This document shows, one piece after another, positions 1 through 9,840 of a stretch of 64,000 bases of DNA (position 1 is its first letter; each line of letters starts with the position of its first letter). The translations under genes and the position numbers were made by a program. Location: positions 13,122,001 to 13,186,000 of the forward strand of contig NC_091864.1 of the NCBI RefSeq assembly GCF_019399895.1, given 5' to 3'. Under the pieces are notes generated by a model. The model searched no databases. It had not been told where the DNA came from and saw only the letters and a program-made list of their open reading frames with translations. This DNA is from Cardiocondyla obscurior. Lineage: Eukaryota; Arthropoda; Insecta; Hymenoptera; Formicidae.

Positions 1-500
1 TCATCAAAAGCACCTCCCACCCGTTTTTCGCCATTTAAGAAAAGAGCCGCCACCGGTCGCTTCCGGCAAAAAGGAAGGCGGCGGTGTCGTTAGGGGCAGA
101 CTCGCCCTCACGGTGGACGGGGATTGCGAAACGATCGAGACGCGACGAGGGGAAAGGATATCCCCCTTCCCACCCCCTCCCCCCGTCTCTTCTAATAGAG
201 GTGTGCTCGAGAGGGCATCCGGAGATTGGAGCTTGCCAGCGAGCCAACTATCGTTTCCGCGCGTCTCGTCCTTGCCGTATCTACGACGACGACGAAGACG
301 GCGACGACGAGCGCTGCGGCCGAATTGTCCGCAGAAAATTGTCTGTCGGATGTTAGATACCCGCAGCGGAAGTTTCTTAGTGGCCGTTACGAAGAAACGT
401 AACATACTCGCGGCAATGATGAGTGGATACGTCCGATACGAAGCGCGATTGTGTCTAGAAATACGTTCCCATCGTTACCATCTTACGTTTACCTGATGTC
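1..500. other. CpG-rich block without a credible gene
   Basis: This GC- and CpG-rich stretch has overlapping open frames on both strands (for example 113-496 plus and 4-405 minus). They are rich in Arg, Ser and Pro and resemble no family I know, which is what GC-rich noncoding DNA gives by chance. It may be promoter or 5'-leader sequence of a gene beyond the left edge. The minus-strand frame running to the window edge leaves a truncated exon possible but unsupported. Confidence 0.35.
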
Positions 501-820
501 AGCAGTATAAAGCACTTAAACATATAAAATATATTAGATATTTTTTTTATCGATAATAAATCTTGTCTTACTCAATTATATTTTACATATGTATAGAATA
601 CTTATGTGAAAATATGAATATGCATTTTCACACAAAAATAGTTTGCGTAAAAAAAAAAAAAAAAAAAAAGATAAACGATTAATGATTACATCTATTACGA
701 ATTATTCTTACAAATGTGGAGCTCAAAGGTGTCTAAAAAGCATCGGCTCGCTTATGTGAATTTAAACGAGTCGATTGATAGCCTCGCGCGGTTTTAACCC
801 GCGATAGAGCACGCTGATAA
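501..820. other. AT-rich spacer with a poly(A) run
   Basis: AT-rich sequence with a run of about 21 adenines at 649-669. No open frame, RNA gene or regulatory site could be recognised. Confidence 0.5.
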
Positions 821-852
821 TTAAATGTTTGCGGCAGGTCCGAGAGACTTAC

Positions 853-1171
853 CTCTGCAGAAAGTATCGATTGTCATCCGCCGTTGCCGAAGCGGGGACA
901 TCCGAGGAACAATCGTCCAGGAGTAGTCAGCGAAACTTCTTTTCCACCCGGCTATTCCCCCGTGTCTTCCGTACATATTGTCAGTTTCACTGTCAGTGCT
1001 TGCTGCTTGTAGACTCTGTAATTTCCGGCTGCCACTCGGCCTGTTCTTATTTCCCGTCACGTTCGCCACCCGCGCCGGCCCGTTCCGCTTTTCTCGCCAC
1101 GAAGGCGGCGACGGCGATGCTGGTGGCAGCGGGCGGCGTGTCCGCCTCGTCCTCCAGGTGTAATGGAGCTG
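853..1171 (-). other. possible minus-strand first or noncoding exon
   Basis: Read on the minus strand, this CpG-rich block ends in a near-perfect splice donor (GAG followed by GTAAGT, the GT at 851-852) and begins just after a TTTCTCAG acceptor-like sequence. An 82-codon open frame (821-1069) crosses the donor, but its protein is not recognisable. It could be a 5' exon of a gene transcribed leftwards out of the window. It could equally be chance in GC-rich DNA. No downstream exon in a matching phase was found between here and position 1. Confidence 0.2.
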
Positions 1172-1200
1172 AGAAACAGATAATTACAACCCCTCTGACC
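1158..1200. repeat. copy 1 of a diverged ~42-bp repeated motif
   Basis: This segment matches 1913-1954 at roughly 85 percent with one indel. Both contain the core GTGTAAT, then GAGAAA, AGATAATTA and CTCTGACC. The two lie about 0.75 kb apart in the same orientation. The function is unknown. Confidence 0.5.
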
Positions 1201-3074
1201 ATCCCGCGCGCGGCATGGTCCGGGCGTCAGCTTTTATTTCGGTCCCTGACCCTACGTCGCCCCGGTCCGTCGCTCGACCCCCTTCCAAGATTTAAAGTGC
1301 GGATTCGTATTCATTCGCCAGCTTAGCGCTAATATTTCTTCGTTACAGCACCCGCGTGCTTCGCCCGCAGCAGCCGGGAATGAAAGGCCGTGCGAAGCAA
1401 AATTTCGCGGAGGTGAAATTTCCCACCTGCGCGTCACTCGCGGTGGTTTCTCTATGCCGGCGAATTCCGAGCGATTAATCGTAATTTCAGATTCGCCATA
1501 GGCTTCGAAATTAAATTTGCGGCCCGGGTTGGGAGTCTAGAACTGGTGAAGCCCAAATTTTGCGACTTGTTAATTAAAAATCTGAATTACGGCCGCGTCC
1601 GTTCACGCGTGCTGCTACGCGCGCCTTCTGCATTTCATAAATTAAAAGATTAAAAATCAAGCGCGTTTAAAGAAAAAAAAAAAAAAATGAGAGAGAAGGA
1701 CGAATATTATTAAGTTTGTATGAACGTTATAACACGAGAGAGAATATTCTTCGTAGAATTTTCACCGCTACTTAAAAGCACACGCGAGCGCAGCTAAAAA
1801 GTTTCATCGGGGTTATTGCCATAACGATTTTGAAAATTAAAGTGATTTGCTGGTTTCTCGTGCCCTGCCTCGTGCTCTTTACTAGCTTTTTCCTCCTTAG
1901 CTGGTACTTTAAGTGTAATAGAGCCGAGAAATAGATAATTATCCTTCTCTGACCTACTTAGCGTTCGCATCCTTCGAACCATCTTCGTCAAAGCTTAAAC
2001 GATCATCTTGAACTTCAATGTCGCGCGATGCCGAAGACACCATTTCGCCATAAAAAGCACCGTGTATCCTAAATACGTTAGAAAGATGAATTATGACAGG
2101 CGTAATCAATTATACTGAATGTATCTTTCGTCCCTTTTTTTTTCTCTTTATTAATTAACTGCCGTATTTTTAGTGTCTTTTGTTCACGCTTTCGTGCGTT
2201 ACAATTATTGCCGTATCTTCATGCTTAATTTTTTCTTTTTTTTTTTTTCTTTCTTTAACTAACGGTAATAACGTAATGCTAGTTAAGCCCCTTAAATTGC
2301 TGTTTTGTAAAGTGGCTGTAATTAGATTTTCCTGCAGTATAAGTTTCCGCTGCAGTCGCGAGTAGCCGTTGTCACGGCGAAATTGATTGCAATCTCAAAG
2401 CAGCGAAGTTTGATGGAAGTTGCTATTTCTTCCTAGTAATGTTAAAAGACTAATCGAGTCGTATCGGTGGAGACAAATTGAATTCTGTCTCCGGAAAGGA
2501 TTCGCGCGGGGGAATAACCCCATGGCGGCAACAGTCTCGCATTATCCCGCCGATGCATTCAACCCTTTCACGACCACGAGGTCCAACGAGTGTTTCTCCG
2601 TAGGTATCTGCGGAGGGGTGCGCGGCCGATATAACTGGGAATCTCCTTCGCAACTCTGATCGACAAAGTTCCTTCTGGCGGTGCCGCGAGCACACGGACG
2701 CAAAAGTTAGCACGGGAGTCTACCCAGTATCCTTCCGCATCTCTCCCGTGCTCCCTTTTGGCCGCTGTGCCCCCTTCGTCCCCCGTCTCATCCTGCACAC
2801 GTTACACATACGATCTGTCTCGTTCTTAGACAGGCGGGAGCGCTTCTCGCGCGCGAGGATCCCCCGGCGCCCTAGGAGCTGAGGACGCGAGCAAGTTTCG
2901 CGAAGATGGCCCAACTTTGATAAGATACCGGTTTACTCTGCACACCCCGATTGATTATCTTTCTCCGCGACATCGTCGCCGATGACGGATCTGCACACGG
3001 TGCCGTATTCTTTCCGCGCGGCGTAAAACGATCATTGAGGACTCGAGACCGAGAGGAGCCTCGCGTAAGACTTA
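1201..3074. other. intergenic or off-window intron, nothing recognised
   Basis: Mixed CpG-rich and AT-rich DNA with T runs near 2140 and 2235. Open frames are short, overlap on opposite strands and have unremarkable compositions. Apart from the second copy of the short repeat at 1913-1954, nothing here can be annotated. Confidence 0.45.
1913..1954. repeat. copy 2 of a diverged ~42-bp repeated motif
   Basis: Partner of 1158-1200 (see there). This copy lies inside a 65-codon minus-strand open frame that has no recognisable homology. Confidence 0.5.
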
Positions 3075-3400
3075 CCTTCGCGAGATCGCGATAAATGATC
3101 GTTGAATCCGTCGAATAAGTGCGGCTTAGAAGTAAAGAAAATTTGTGACAAAATCGAAATAAATCTTTAGCCGATTGAAAACCGAAAATAAACGCTGCCG
3201 AAGAGCATGCGGCGTTTGCGTTGAGTTTGATAAGAGAACGACACGACGATTGGAGATAGTTTGTAAAGTAACATTTTGCAGTCGACATTTTAATGCAAAT
3301 AGATTACCACAATCGGCGCGTTTTACCTTTGCAGTCGCTTTTTGACGCCCGGTTAAGCGGAAACTAGGAGGCACTCGAATTCGATGCCGAAAAGATCACT
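3074..3400 (-). other. possible second minus-strand first exon
   Basis: On the minus strand a strong donor (GCGAAG followed by GTAAGTC, the GT at about 3072-3073) ends a CpG-rich block. With the similar donor at 851-852 it looks like the end of an alternative leader exon of a gene to the left. The open frame that reads through it (2872-3288 minus) is not protein-like. The right limit of the feature is arbitrary. Confidence 0.2.
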
Positions 3401-4980
3401 TTGATCTCGACGCAGATCGGGAGAGCTCTCGCTCGTCTCATCTACTCTGAAGAAATAGACGTTCCATTCGGAAAGCCACCAGGCGCTTTCGGCGAGCAAC
3501 CCGAAACCGCGACACTCTATATGTGTGCCGGCGCTCTCGTGTAAATAATGTCTGATCAAAGTTAGCCCCGAGCGAGATCAAAGCGAGACAAGCGCGTTTC
3601 ACACCGGCGGAAATGATCACCGATCGCCAGTGGATGGTTCACTCGCGTCAGGCCTCATTAGAATCAATTTCCGCATGCGATATCTCTGCGGCGTTGTGTT
3701 GCGGTGTCGTGGCATTAATCATACACCTGCACGTGGTCTCCCGTTCGACGTCGATATTTCCCGATGGCACCCTAAGGGGAACTTTAACCAATACCGTCAA
3801 TATATCCGATTCGCTTCGTACATATCCCGACCCAGACAAGGACAATTGTAAGCTTTTCTCTGTCCCCGCCTTTTGTCGATGACACATTAACAGATAATCT
3901 TCTTCTTCGGCAGATACATTCGATAGTTTCGTCCCCGTTGGAGGAACCCTTGCGTTGATCCTGGATTGATAACTGGTAGCGGCTGCGGCTGCTAGTATGA
4001 GGCGAGGTGCAAGGTAGACGAGAACGAGGACGAAAACGAGGATGAGAATGAGGACGAGGACTAGGACGAGGGCGAGGACGAGGACGAAGGTCGGTCTGCG
4101 AGGCGCGAGGGCGGTACGTATGCGAGGGAGAGCGCAGGATGAGTTTGCGATTAAACGCGATTATAATTAAGGATAATGGAGTTTCAGCTCGGGAGTTCCC
4201 GTCGACTCGAGTCCCTTCGCAGCTGGCACCGTTATATCGAGTTCCCGTCGTCAGCTCCGACCATTCTCTTCCCCTCTTCTACTCTCTACGTCCCGCCTCT
4301 CTTCCTTTTCGTTACTACGAAATGCTTTTGGTCACCTAGACGCACACACATTTACACGCAGACAAATGTTAAATTTTCGAAATGTGTGAGTGCACATTTG
4401 TTCACATATAGCAGGCGAAGGTATAGTGGCTTACTCACTAATGAAGACCACCATCATGGCTTCTTTCCCGAATAAAGCAATGGGAATCGCTCTTCTGGGA
4501 CAGGTCTCCCCTTTCTAGGCACGTACGAACATGTCTGAGACGGTAACGTTTCCCGCGGGACATCATCGATGGCGCGACGCGATTTTCAACTTCGACGTCC
4601 TCTCATAGGATTTTTATGCGTGATAAGAGTTTGGTGAGTTTTTTTCTCGAGATAAACTTTAATTAAAGAATCACGGAGAAATAAAATCAGAATCGTATAC
4701 TTGAAAATTAATTTATACATATAAGCATGCTCAGCTAAGCCAAATAAAAATTGAGTCCATACGAGTTTTAATTTTGTAATGTAAAAAAATGCAATAACAT
4801 GATATAATACAATATTTTATATATCTTATTACAAAATATTTTAAACGAGAAATATATTTTTATTATATTTTCTTTATAACTTTTTTTTTATTATTCGAGA
4901 CTGTCAATTAACTGTATACCGAGATCTTTAGAAATTCGGAACAGCTTTAGCAGATATTCCTTCTAACATCTGAAGATACG
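3401..4980. other. intergenic, CpG-rich then AT-rich
   Basis: From 3400 to about 4600 the DNA is CpG-rich with short, overlapping, unconvincing frames. From about 4650 it becomes AT-rich. The only structured element is the GA-rich repeat at 4017-4089. No gene is supported. Confidence 0.45.
4017..4089 (+). repeat. imperfect GAGGAC/GACGAG hexamer repeat
   Basis: A run of about a dozen degenerate six-base units (GAGGAC, GACGAA, GATGAG, GAGGGC). It is purine-rich on the plus strand. One frame would read alternating Asp/Glu but is interrupted by a stop, so it is unlikely to be coding. Confidence 0.75.
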
Positions 4981-4988
4981 GAAGATAC

Positions 4989-5072
4989 ATTGACCGTGTT
5001 TCGATATTTACTGCCAGTACTAAAAATCTATACGCGACGTAAACTGGCAGTGAATATTGGAACGCAGGCAGT
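4989..5072 (+). ncRNA. candidate microRNA-like hairpin
   Basis: The left arm 4996-5018 pairs with the right arm 5043-5065 over 23 consecutive base pairs around a loop of about 24 nt. The pairing extends outward to 4989-4992/5069-5072 after two mismatches. Four of the 23 pairs, and one in the extension, are G-U in the plus-strand RNA; in the minus-strand RNA these would be A-C mismatches, so the fold favours plus-strand transcription. The right arm begins ACTGGCAGTG, containing GGCAGUG, the seed of the miR-34/449 family, but here on the 3' arm. The rest does not match miR-34, so I do not name it. It lies just beyond the 3' end of Mad1 and on the opposite strand. Confidence 0.45.
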
Positions 5073-5100
5073 ATCAGCATAAGATAGAACAGTCAAGTGA

Positions 5101-5135
5101 ATGTTAACACACAATGTTAACACAATGTTAACACA
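5101..5135. repeat. three tandem ATGTTAACAC units
   Basis: Three copies of ATGTTAACAC, separated by 2 and 1 bases, each carry the palindrome GTTAAC. They lie between the hairpin candidate and the Mad1 3' end. A related TGTTTAAC follows about ten bases later. Confidence 0.8.
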
Positions 5136-5183
5136 TTGATGTTTAACAAAAGTTATCTTTTATACATAGATAAAGTATAGAAA

Positions 5184-5207
5184 TTTATTACCAGCTATAC
5201 ATTTATT
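5184..5207 (-). terminator. Mad1 polyadenylation signals
   Basis: TTTATT at 5184-5189 and 5202-5207 reads AATAAA on the minus strand, about 90-110 bases after the Mad1 stop. This is a suitable distance for a short 3' UTR. Which one is used cannot be told. Confidence 0.5.
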
Positions 5208-5295
5208 ATTCTTTGTGTATTAAAACACAGTGAAATTCTTATACTATACTAATACATGTATAAGAATATTAATGTTATTCATAAATATGAAACAG

Positions 5296-7719
5296 TTATG
5301 TGATAACGTTTGTCACTGTTTGCTGACTAAATAGATCGGATTGTACAGCATTAAGAAACATGGGAACGCTGTGCTGTCTTTGCAAATATTGTTCGATCAG
5401 ACTACCCAGATTTGCAGAAAAAGCTGTCTCCAACATTTCTACACCTTCTTCACCTACGTGGAAAAATAGAAAATCGTCTGGTGACTCTGCGTATTGACTC
5501 GATAGCTTGTAACAACCCTCTTTCGTTCGATCTATCCTCCAACCGAACAGTTGATAGCATGCTTGACGGTACTCTTGCGAAGATGCTTTAAAAGCCTCTT
5601 TCAAACGTGTTATTTTTATTTCATGTGTTTGTTTCAACTCTGCAATTTCTGTATTAAACGAAAGAAAATAAATAATACTGTTCTATATATAAATATTTTA
5701 ATAACGACTTTTTTTTATTTACCTTGCATCTGTAACGACGAAACAGTCGCTCCAAAATTTCCCGAGCCTACTTTGGCACGAAGCTCCTCTACCTCTCTTA
5801 ACAAAGCCGCTTGCTTTTCTTCAGCTTGCTTCTCCGCTATCGCTGCGGGATTCATCGTGAAGTGCAAAATTCGTGCGTTACAGTTGAAATCGCCCTTCAA
5901 CGCGCGATGTTCTAGCTCGCCTTTCAATTGCTCTATCTCTGCTCTCAATTTATTGCATTCGTTCTTCTGAGTATTAGCCTCAGCCGCTTGAAGATCTGCT
6001 TCTAATTTGTTGATTAAGTCCCTAAACAAATTTTGAAATATTTTCTTTTTTACGAAAAAATTCAATTTAAATGAAGATGTACAATGTATAAGTTAATATG
6101 CAAGAGTATACCTATATCCGTCTATAATACGTTCCAAAGACGGTATTCTTTCATTCACCGCATTGTTACAGTCCACTGTTATCTCCTTCTCGTACAAATC
6201 TAATTGCTGTCTATAACTATCCCTTTCTCTAGTAACAAGAATCATTTTTTTTTGGAGCCTGTTCACAAGTTTACTCATTTTCTCTTTGGACAATGTCATA
6301 TCTGCTGCCAGTTTCTTGGCCTCGTCGTAATTTTTAGACAAATTTTGCATTTCTCGCATAACTGCATCCAATTTCGATCTGAGTTGACCTTCTTCTGCTC
6401 TTAGATCTAGCTCAGCTTGTTGAAGTCTATTTAGCTCTCGTTTTATTGCCATTGGCCCACCAATAATGCCAATTGCTTCGTATTCCTGTAAATGATGAGC
6501 AAGCTCGGATCGCTTCGCCTCTAAAACTGCTACTTGTTCCTCAACTTTTTCAGTATGTTCTAATCTGTAACAAAACAGGCATTGTTAGCCAAGTATAATA
6601 TTTTATCTTAAAAATGTTAAAAGTACCTTTTTGTCATATTAGCCATTTGTTCTTCTAAAAGTAATTTCTCTCTGACTGACTCTTTTAATACTGTAATCGT
6701 TTTTTTTGCCGAATTCAATTCTTTCTCCAGATCGTTTGCTCTTGCGGCTCTTCCTACTAATAGTTTACCCTCTTCCCACAGTGCTCTTTCCGATTCGAGT
6801 TTTTCTAATTTCATTTTCATACTCTGCAGTTCTACATTTTGTAATTCGTAATCCTGTTGTATTTTAAAATAATCTTTCACTCTTTCCTCCAGTATTGCTG
6901 TTCTAGCTTCTGCAGTTTTCAATTTCATTTGCAATTCGCTTGATTCACTGACATCCTTAGGAGGTGGAGATTTTTCATTTTCAGAAGCACTTTTCAGGTT
7001 CTCAGATAATTTTGCATTTTCATTCAATAATGATGCCATTTTTCTTTCTAATTTATTTCTTACCTAATTAAATTCAGTGCATTAAGATTAAGCTCAATAA
7101 AAATACATATATCACAAAAAAATATAAATATATAATATGAAAAATAATTACTTGAGACCATTCTTTCTCTGCAGTGTCTTGTGCTTCTTTCACATCTTGA
7201 ATTGTCCGGCGTGCAACATCAAGTCGTACTTCTAGCTGTTGAATAGTTTGTTTATCTTGTTCTGCTTGAACTTGCAAAAGACCTTTTTCTTTCTCAAAGA
7301 CTTCTTCCATCTGTCTACGTATATTGTGCAATTGTTGTACAGCTGCTTCTTGATGCATTAGTCTGGTTTTTAACGATATAACCTAAAAGATAAGAAATGT
7401 ATTTAAAAAAAATTTTTTCTAAATATAAGATATAATTTTTATATTAAAATTATCTTACTTCTCCTTTCATGCGTCGCCATTCCCAAGGACTACCCGGAAC
7501 AGAATCTGATTGAGTATTATTTATAGATGTATCTGATTCATCTATTTTTTGCCGTTTGGGTGAAATCATGCTATCGTCTGAGTCCTCCTTAAATTTCGAA
7601 GAAATGTATCCAGTTCCCGAGAAGCGTAATGGCACTCCAACGCTTCTTCGATACGATTCGGCCCCGGAACGTAGATCTTTTATCATATTAATGATACTCG
7701 TCGGATCCTGGTCACTCAT
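5296..7719 (-). CDS. Mad1: Mad1, mitotic spindle assembly checkpoint protein
   Basis: Coding exons on the minus strand are 7459-7719, 7152-7382, 6627-7063, 6112-6564, 5723-6021 and 5296-5648. They join in phase to 677 aa, close to the 718 aa of human MAD1L1. The N-terminal 60 residues are non-helical, then a long coiled coil runs to about residue 570. The Mad2-interaction motif RILHFTMNP (residues 511-519) fits the R/K-hydrophobic-hydrophobic-x5-P closure motif. It is followed by the RLK motif (575-577), known to contact phosphorylated Bub1, and a C-terminal RWD-like domain ending SQQTVTNVIT. In the family, Mad1 anchors Mad2 at unattached kinetochores and turns it into the closed form that inhibits Cdc20. 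The start is the ATG directly after a TTTTGCAG acceptor, so a noncoding 5' exon lies upstream; the longer frame beginning at 7761 reads into that intron. Identification is firm from the C terminus and motif. Confidence 0.95.
5847..5873 (-). other. Mad2-interaction (closure) motif of Mad1
   Basis: Codes for RILHFTMNP. The family consensus is a basic residue, two hydrophobics, five of any kind, then proline. Vertebrate Mad1 has KVLHMSLNP at the equivalent place. Mad2 wraps its C-terminal safety belt around this peptide. The motif is intact, so the gene should be functional. Confidence 0.9.
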
Positions 7720-8269
7720 CTGCAAAATTATATTTACTTGTTTACGATATAAAATTGCCAAGAAATCACAACGCTAATTACAATATATATAAAACTATAA
7801 AAATAAAAGGTTTGCTTTTACATTTTAACAATGATTTATAATTATATACTCAACACTCCGACTACGCTTACATTTATCTTATCCTTTTTTTTTTTTTATT
7901 ACAACTTTTACAGAAAAATATATACGAAATACAGCTGAACAATGCCGGATAGAGTTAACTAAATAATAACATATGATCGTCAGTGATACAGAGGAGAAAC
8001 ATAATTCAGAAACAGTGACGACTAGAAATAAATGGCGTTGTGAGTAGAATTTATCGAAAATTCCCTATATTATCAGAAATTGCCTAACGCAGAAATTCCC
8101 AGCTGCATTACGAATCCTTAAAAATTCTCCGTGATCGCAGCCGAAATGCACAGTGTACGTCGTCGCGGTTCGGTATGCACGTCTTCCTGCCCTTTTCATA
8201 ATCCTCGTAGGCTAGTTTGAGTCAGCCGTTGCAGTGGTACGTCGTCGTTGGGTGAAACTAGCTCCGAGG
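7720..8269. promoter_or_regulatory. divergent Mad1/par-6 promoter interval
   Basis: Only 550 bp separate the two start codons, which face away from each other. The Mad1 side includes a 5'-UTR intron, since an acceptor immediately precedes its ATG. The sequence becomes CpG-rich towards par-6 (8140-8269). No TATA box is evident next to either gene. A shared bidirectional promoter is the simplest reading; the transcription start sites are not determined. Confidence 0.55.
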
Positions 8270-9840
8270 ATGTCCAAGAAACAGGACAAGGTGGACAACG
8301 GCATCGTCTCCGTGAAGAGCAAAGTGGGTGTGCACGTTGGGTCATCCATCGTGGCTGTAACGACACCGAACGTTTACAAGATTGCGCATTATTTAAATTG
8401 TTTTGCAGTTCGATGCCGACATCATCAGGTTCTCCATGAATCGTAATGAGCCCATGAGTTATGAGGACTTTGGAAAGCTACTGGCGGAACGGCACGATTT
8501 GGGAGCAGACTTCAGCTTTTCAATCTGGTACACAGATACAGATGGTGATCCACTTCCCATCAATAATGATAACAATCTGGCTAGAGCTCTGGCGAACGCC
8601 AAGGGCCTCCTCAGAATTTTTATACACAGGAAAGGTAGGATTTTTCAAGCTGCTCTGTACTTTCGAGTTCAAACAGAATATATTGTGCATTTAATTTAAA
8701 AATATTTTGGTAATTATGAAGAAGATGGACCTGTGACCTGTGGTCCTTGAAAATTTGTTTACATGTAGTTATCATCCTGTACAAAAGAAAAAGTAATTGT
8801 GAAGGAGATGGGCCTATTTTCTAGTCTTCAAAAATTTAAATATTTTATGTTAATAAAATTATTGCTATGATAGGTGATGGAGCATGGGATAATGGATATG
8901 GCACAATAAAGCCTAAAAATTTGATATCTAGTATTTTAGGTGGCACACCAGGAAAGCCAAAATCCATAGTTATTTCAAATCCACATGATTTTCGGCAGGT
9001 AAGCTCATGTGTTATTTATTTTTTGATATACAAAGTGTTCAGTTCATCTTGAATTATAATTTTCTACTTATAAATTTTGGAAGTAACAAAAATCGGATAC
9101 CCTGTATTAATTTATTAATTACTTTATCATTTACATTTACTTACAGGTATCTGCAATTATTGATGTTGACATACTACCAGAAACTTGTCGACGCGTGCGT
9201 TTGTTGAAACATGGGTCTGATAAACCTTTAGGATTTTATATCAAAGACGGCGAAAGTTTTCGTATACTGCCACCGTCTGCTGGTGGGGGAATTGAAAAAG
9301 TTCCTGGAGTATTTATCAGCAGACTAGTACCTGGTGGCTTAGCGGAAAGTACAGGGCTTCTAGCCGTGAATGATGAAGTTCTGGAAGTAAATGGTATAGA
9401 AGTTGCAGGCAAAACACTTGATCAGGTACATAATATATTTTTCTTTAATGAGATAATAAAGAATTATTCTAAATAAACAAAATATACAAAGCAGAATATT
9501 TACTTTTGTTTCTTTTTTTTTATTGTATTGATGTATGAAATAGGTAACAGATATGATGATAGCAAATTCTTCAAATCTCATCATAACCGTTAAGCCAGCA
9601 AATCAAAGGGCAGCGTTAACGGCACCTCGTCGTGGTTCGTTCTCACGTAACAGTCAGTTGTCATCAGGAAGTCGACAATCCACACAGAGTGCCGGTAGTG
9701 ACGAAGAGGCAGACGAAATTGTCGATCTTACAGGTATGACGATGCAAGACGATGCTTCAGCATCGTCCACTCAGCATCACCACTACCACCATCCTCATCA
9801 TCCCCATCAAAATTATGATCAGGGTGTACTGCACCTGTAG
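8270..9840 (+). CDS. par-6: Par-6, PB1/semi-CRIB/PDZ cell-polarity adaptor
   Basis: Exons 8270-8323, 8409-8634, 8874-8998, 9147-9425 and 9544-9840 join in phase to 326 aa. The PB1 domain (residues about 13-94, VKSKFDADIIRFSM to GLLRIFIHRKG) binds the PB1 of atypical PKC. The semi-CRIB (ISNPHDFRQVSAIIDVD, about 126-142) and the PDZ (about 148-245, with KPLGFYIKDG and the GLLAVNDEVLEVNG helper region) bind Cdc42-GTP and polarity partners such as Par-3, Crumbs and Lgl. In the family it forms the Par complex at the apical cortex. The start ATG gives the short MSKKQDK leader before PB1. The C-terminal tail has an acidic DEEADEIVDLTG segment and a His-rich run (residues about 303-315). The length is slightly under the 346-372 aa of vertebrate Par-6, the tail being shorter. 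Confidence 0.97.

Noticed and set aside
4..496. Overlapping 130-aa frames on both strands at the left edge
   Set aside because: Arg/Ser/Pro-biased, mutually antisense and in CpG-rich DNA where stop codons are rare; no domain or splice support.
829..1326. 165-aa plus-strand frame
   Set aside because: Compositionally odd, no recognisable motif, overlapped by minus-strand frames; typical of GC-rich noncoding DNA.
7450..7761. Mad1 start at the upstream ATG (7761)
   Set aside because: The 14 extra residues are translated intron: a TTTTGCAG acceptor directly precedes the MSDQDP start.
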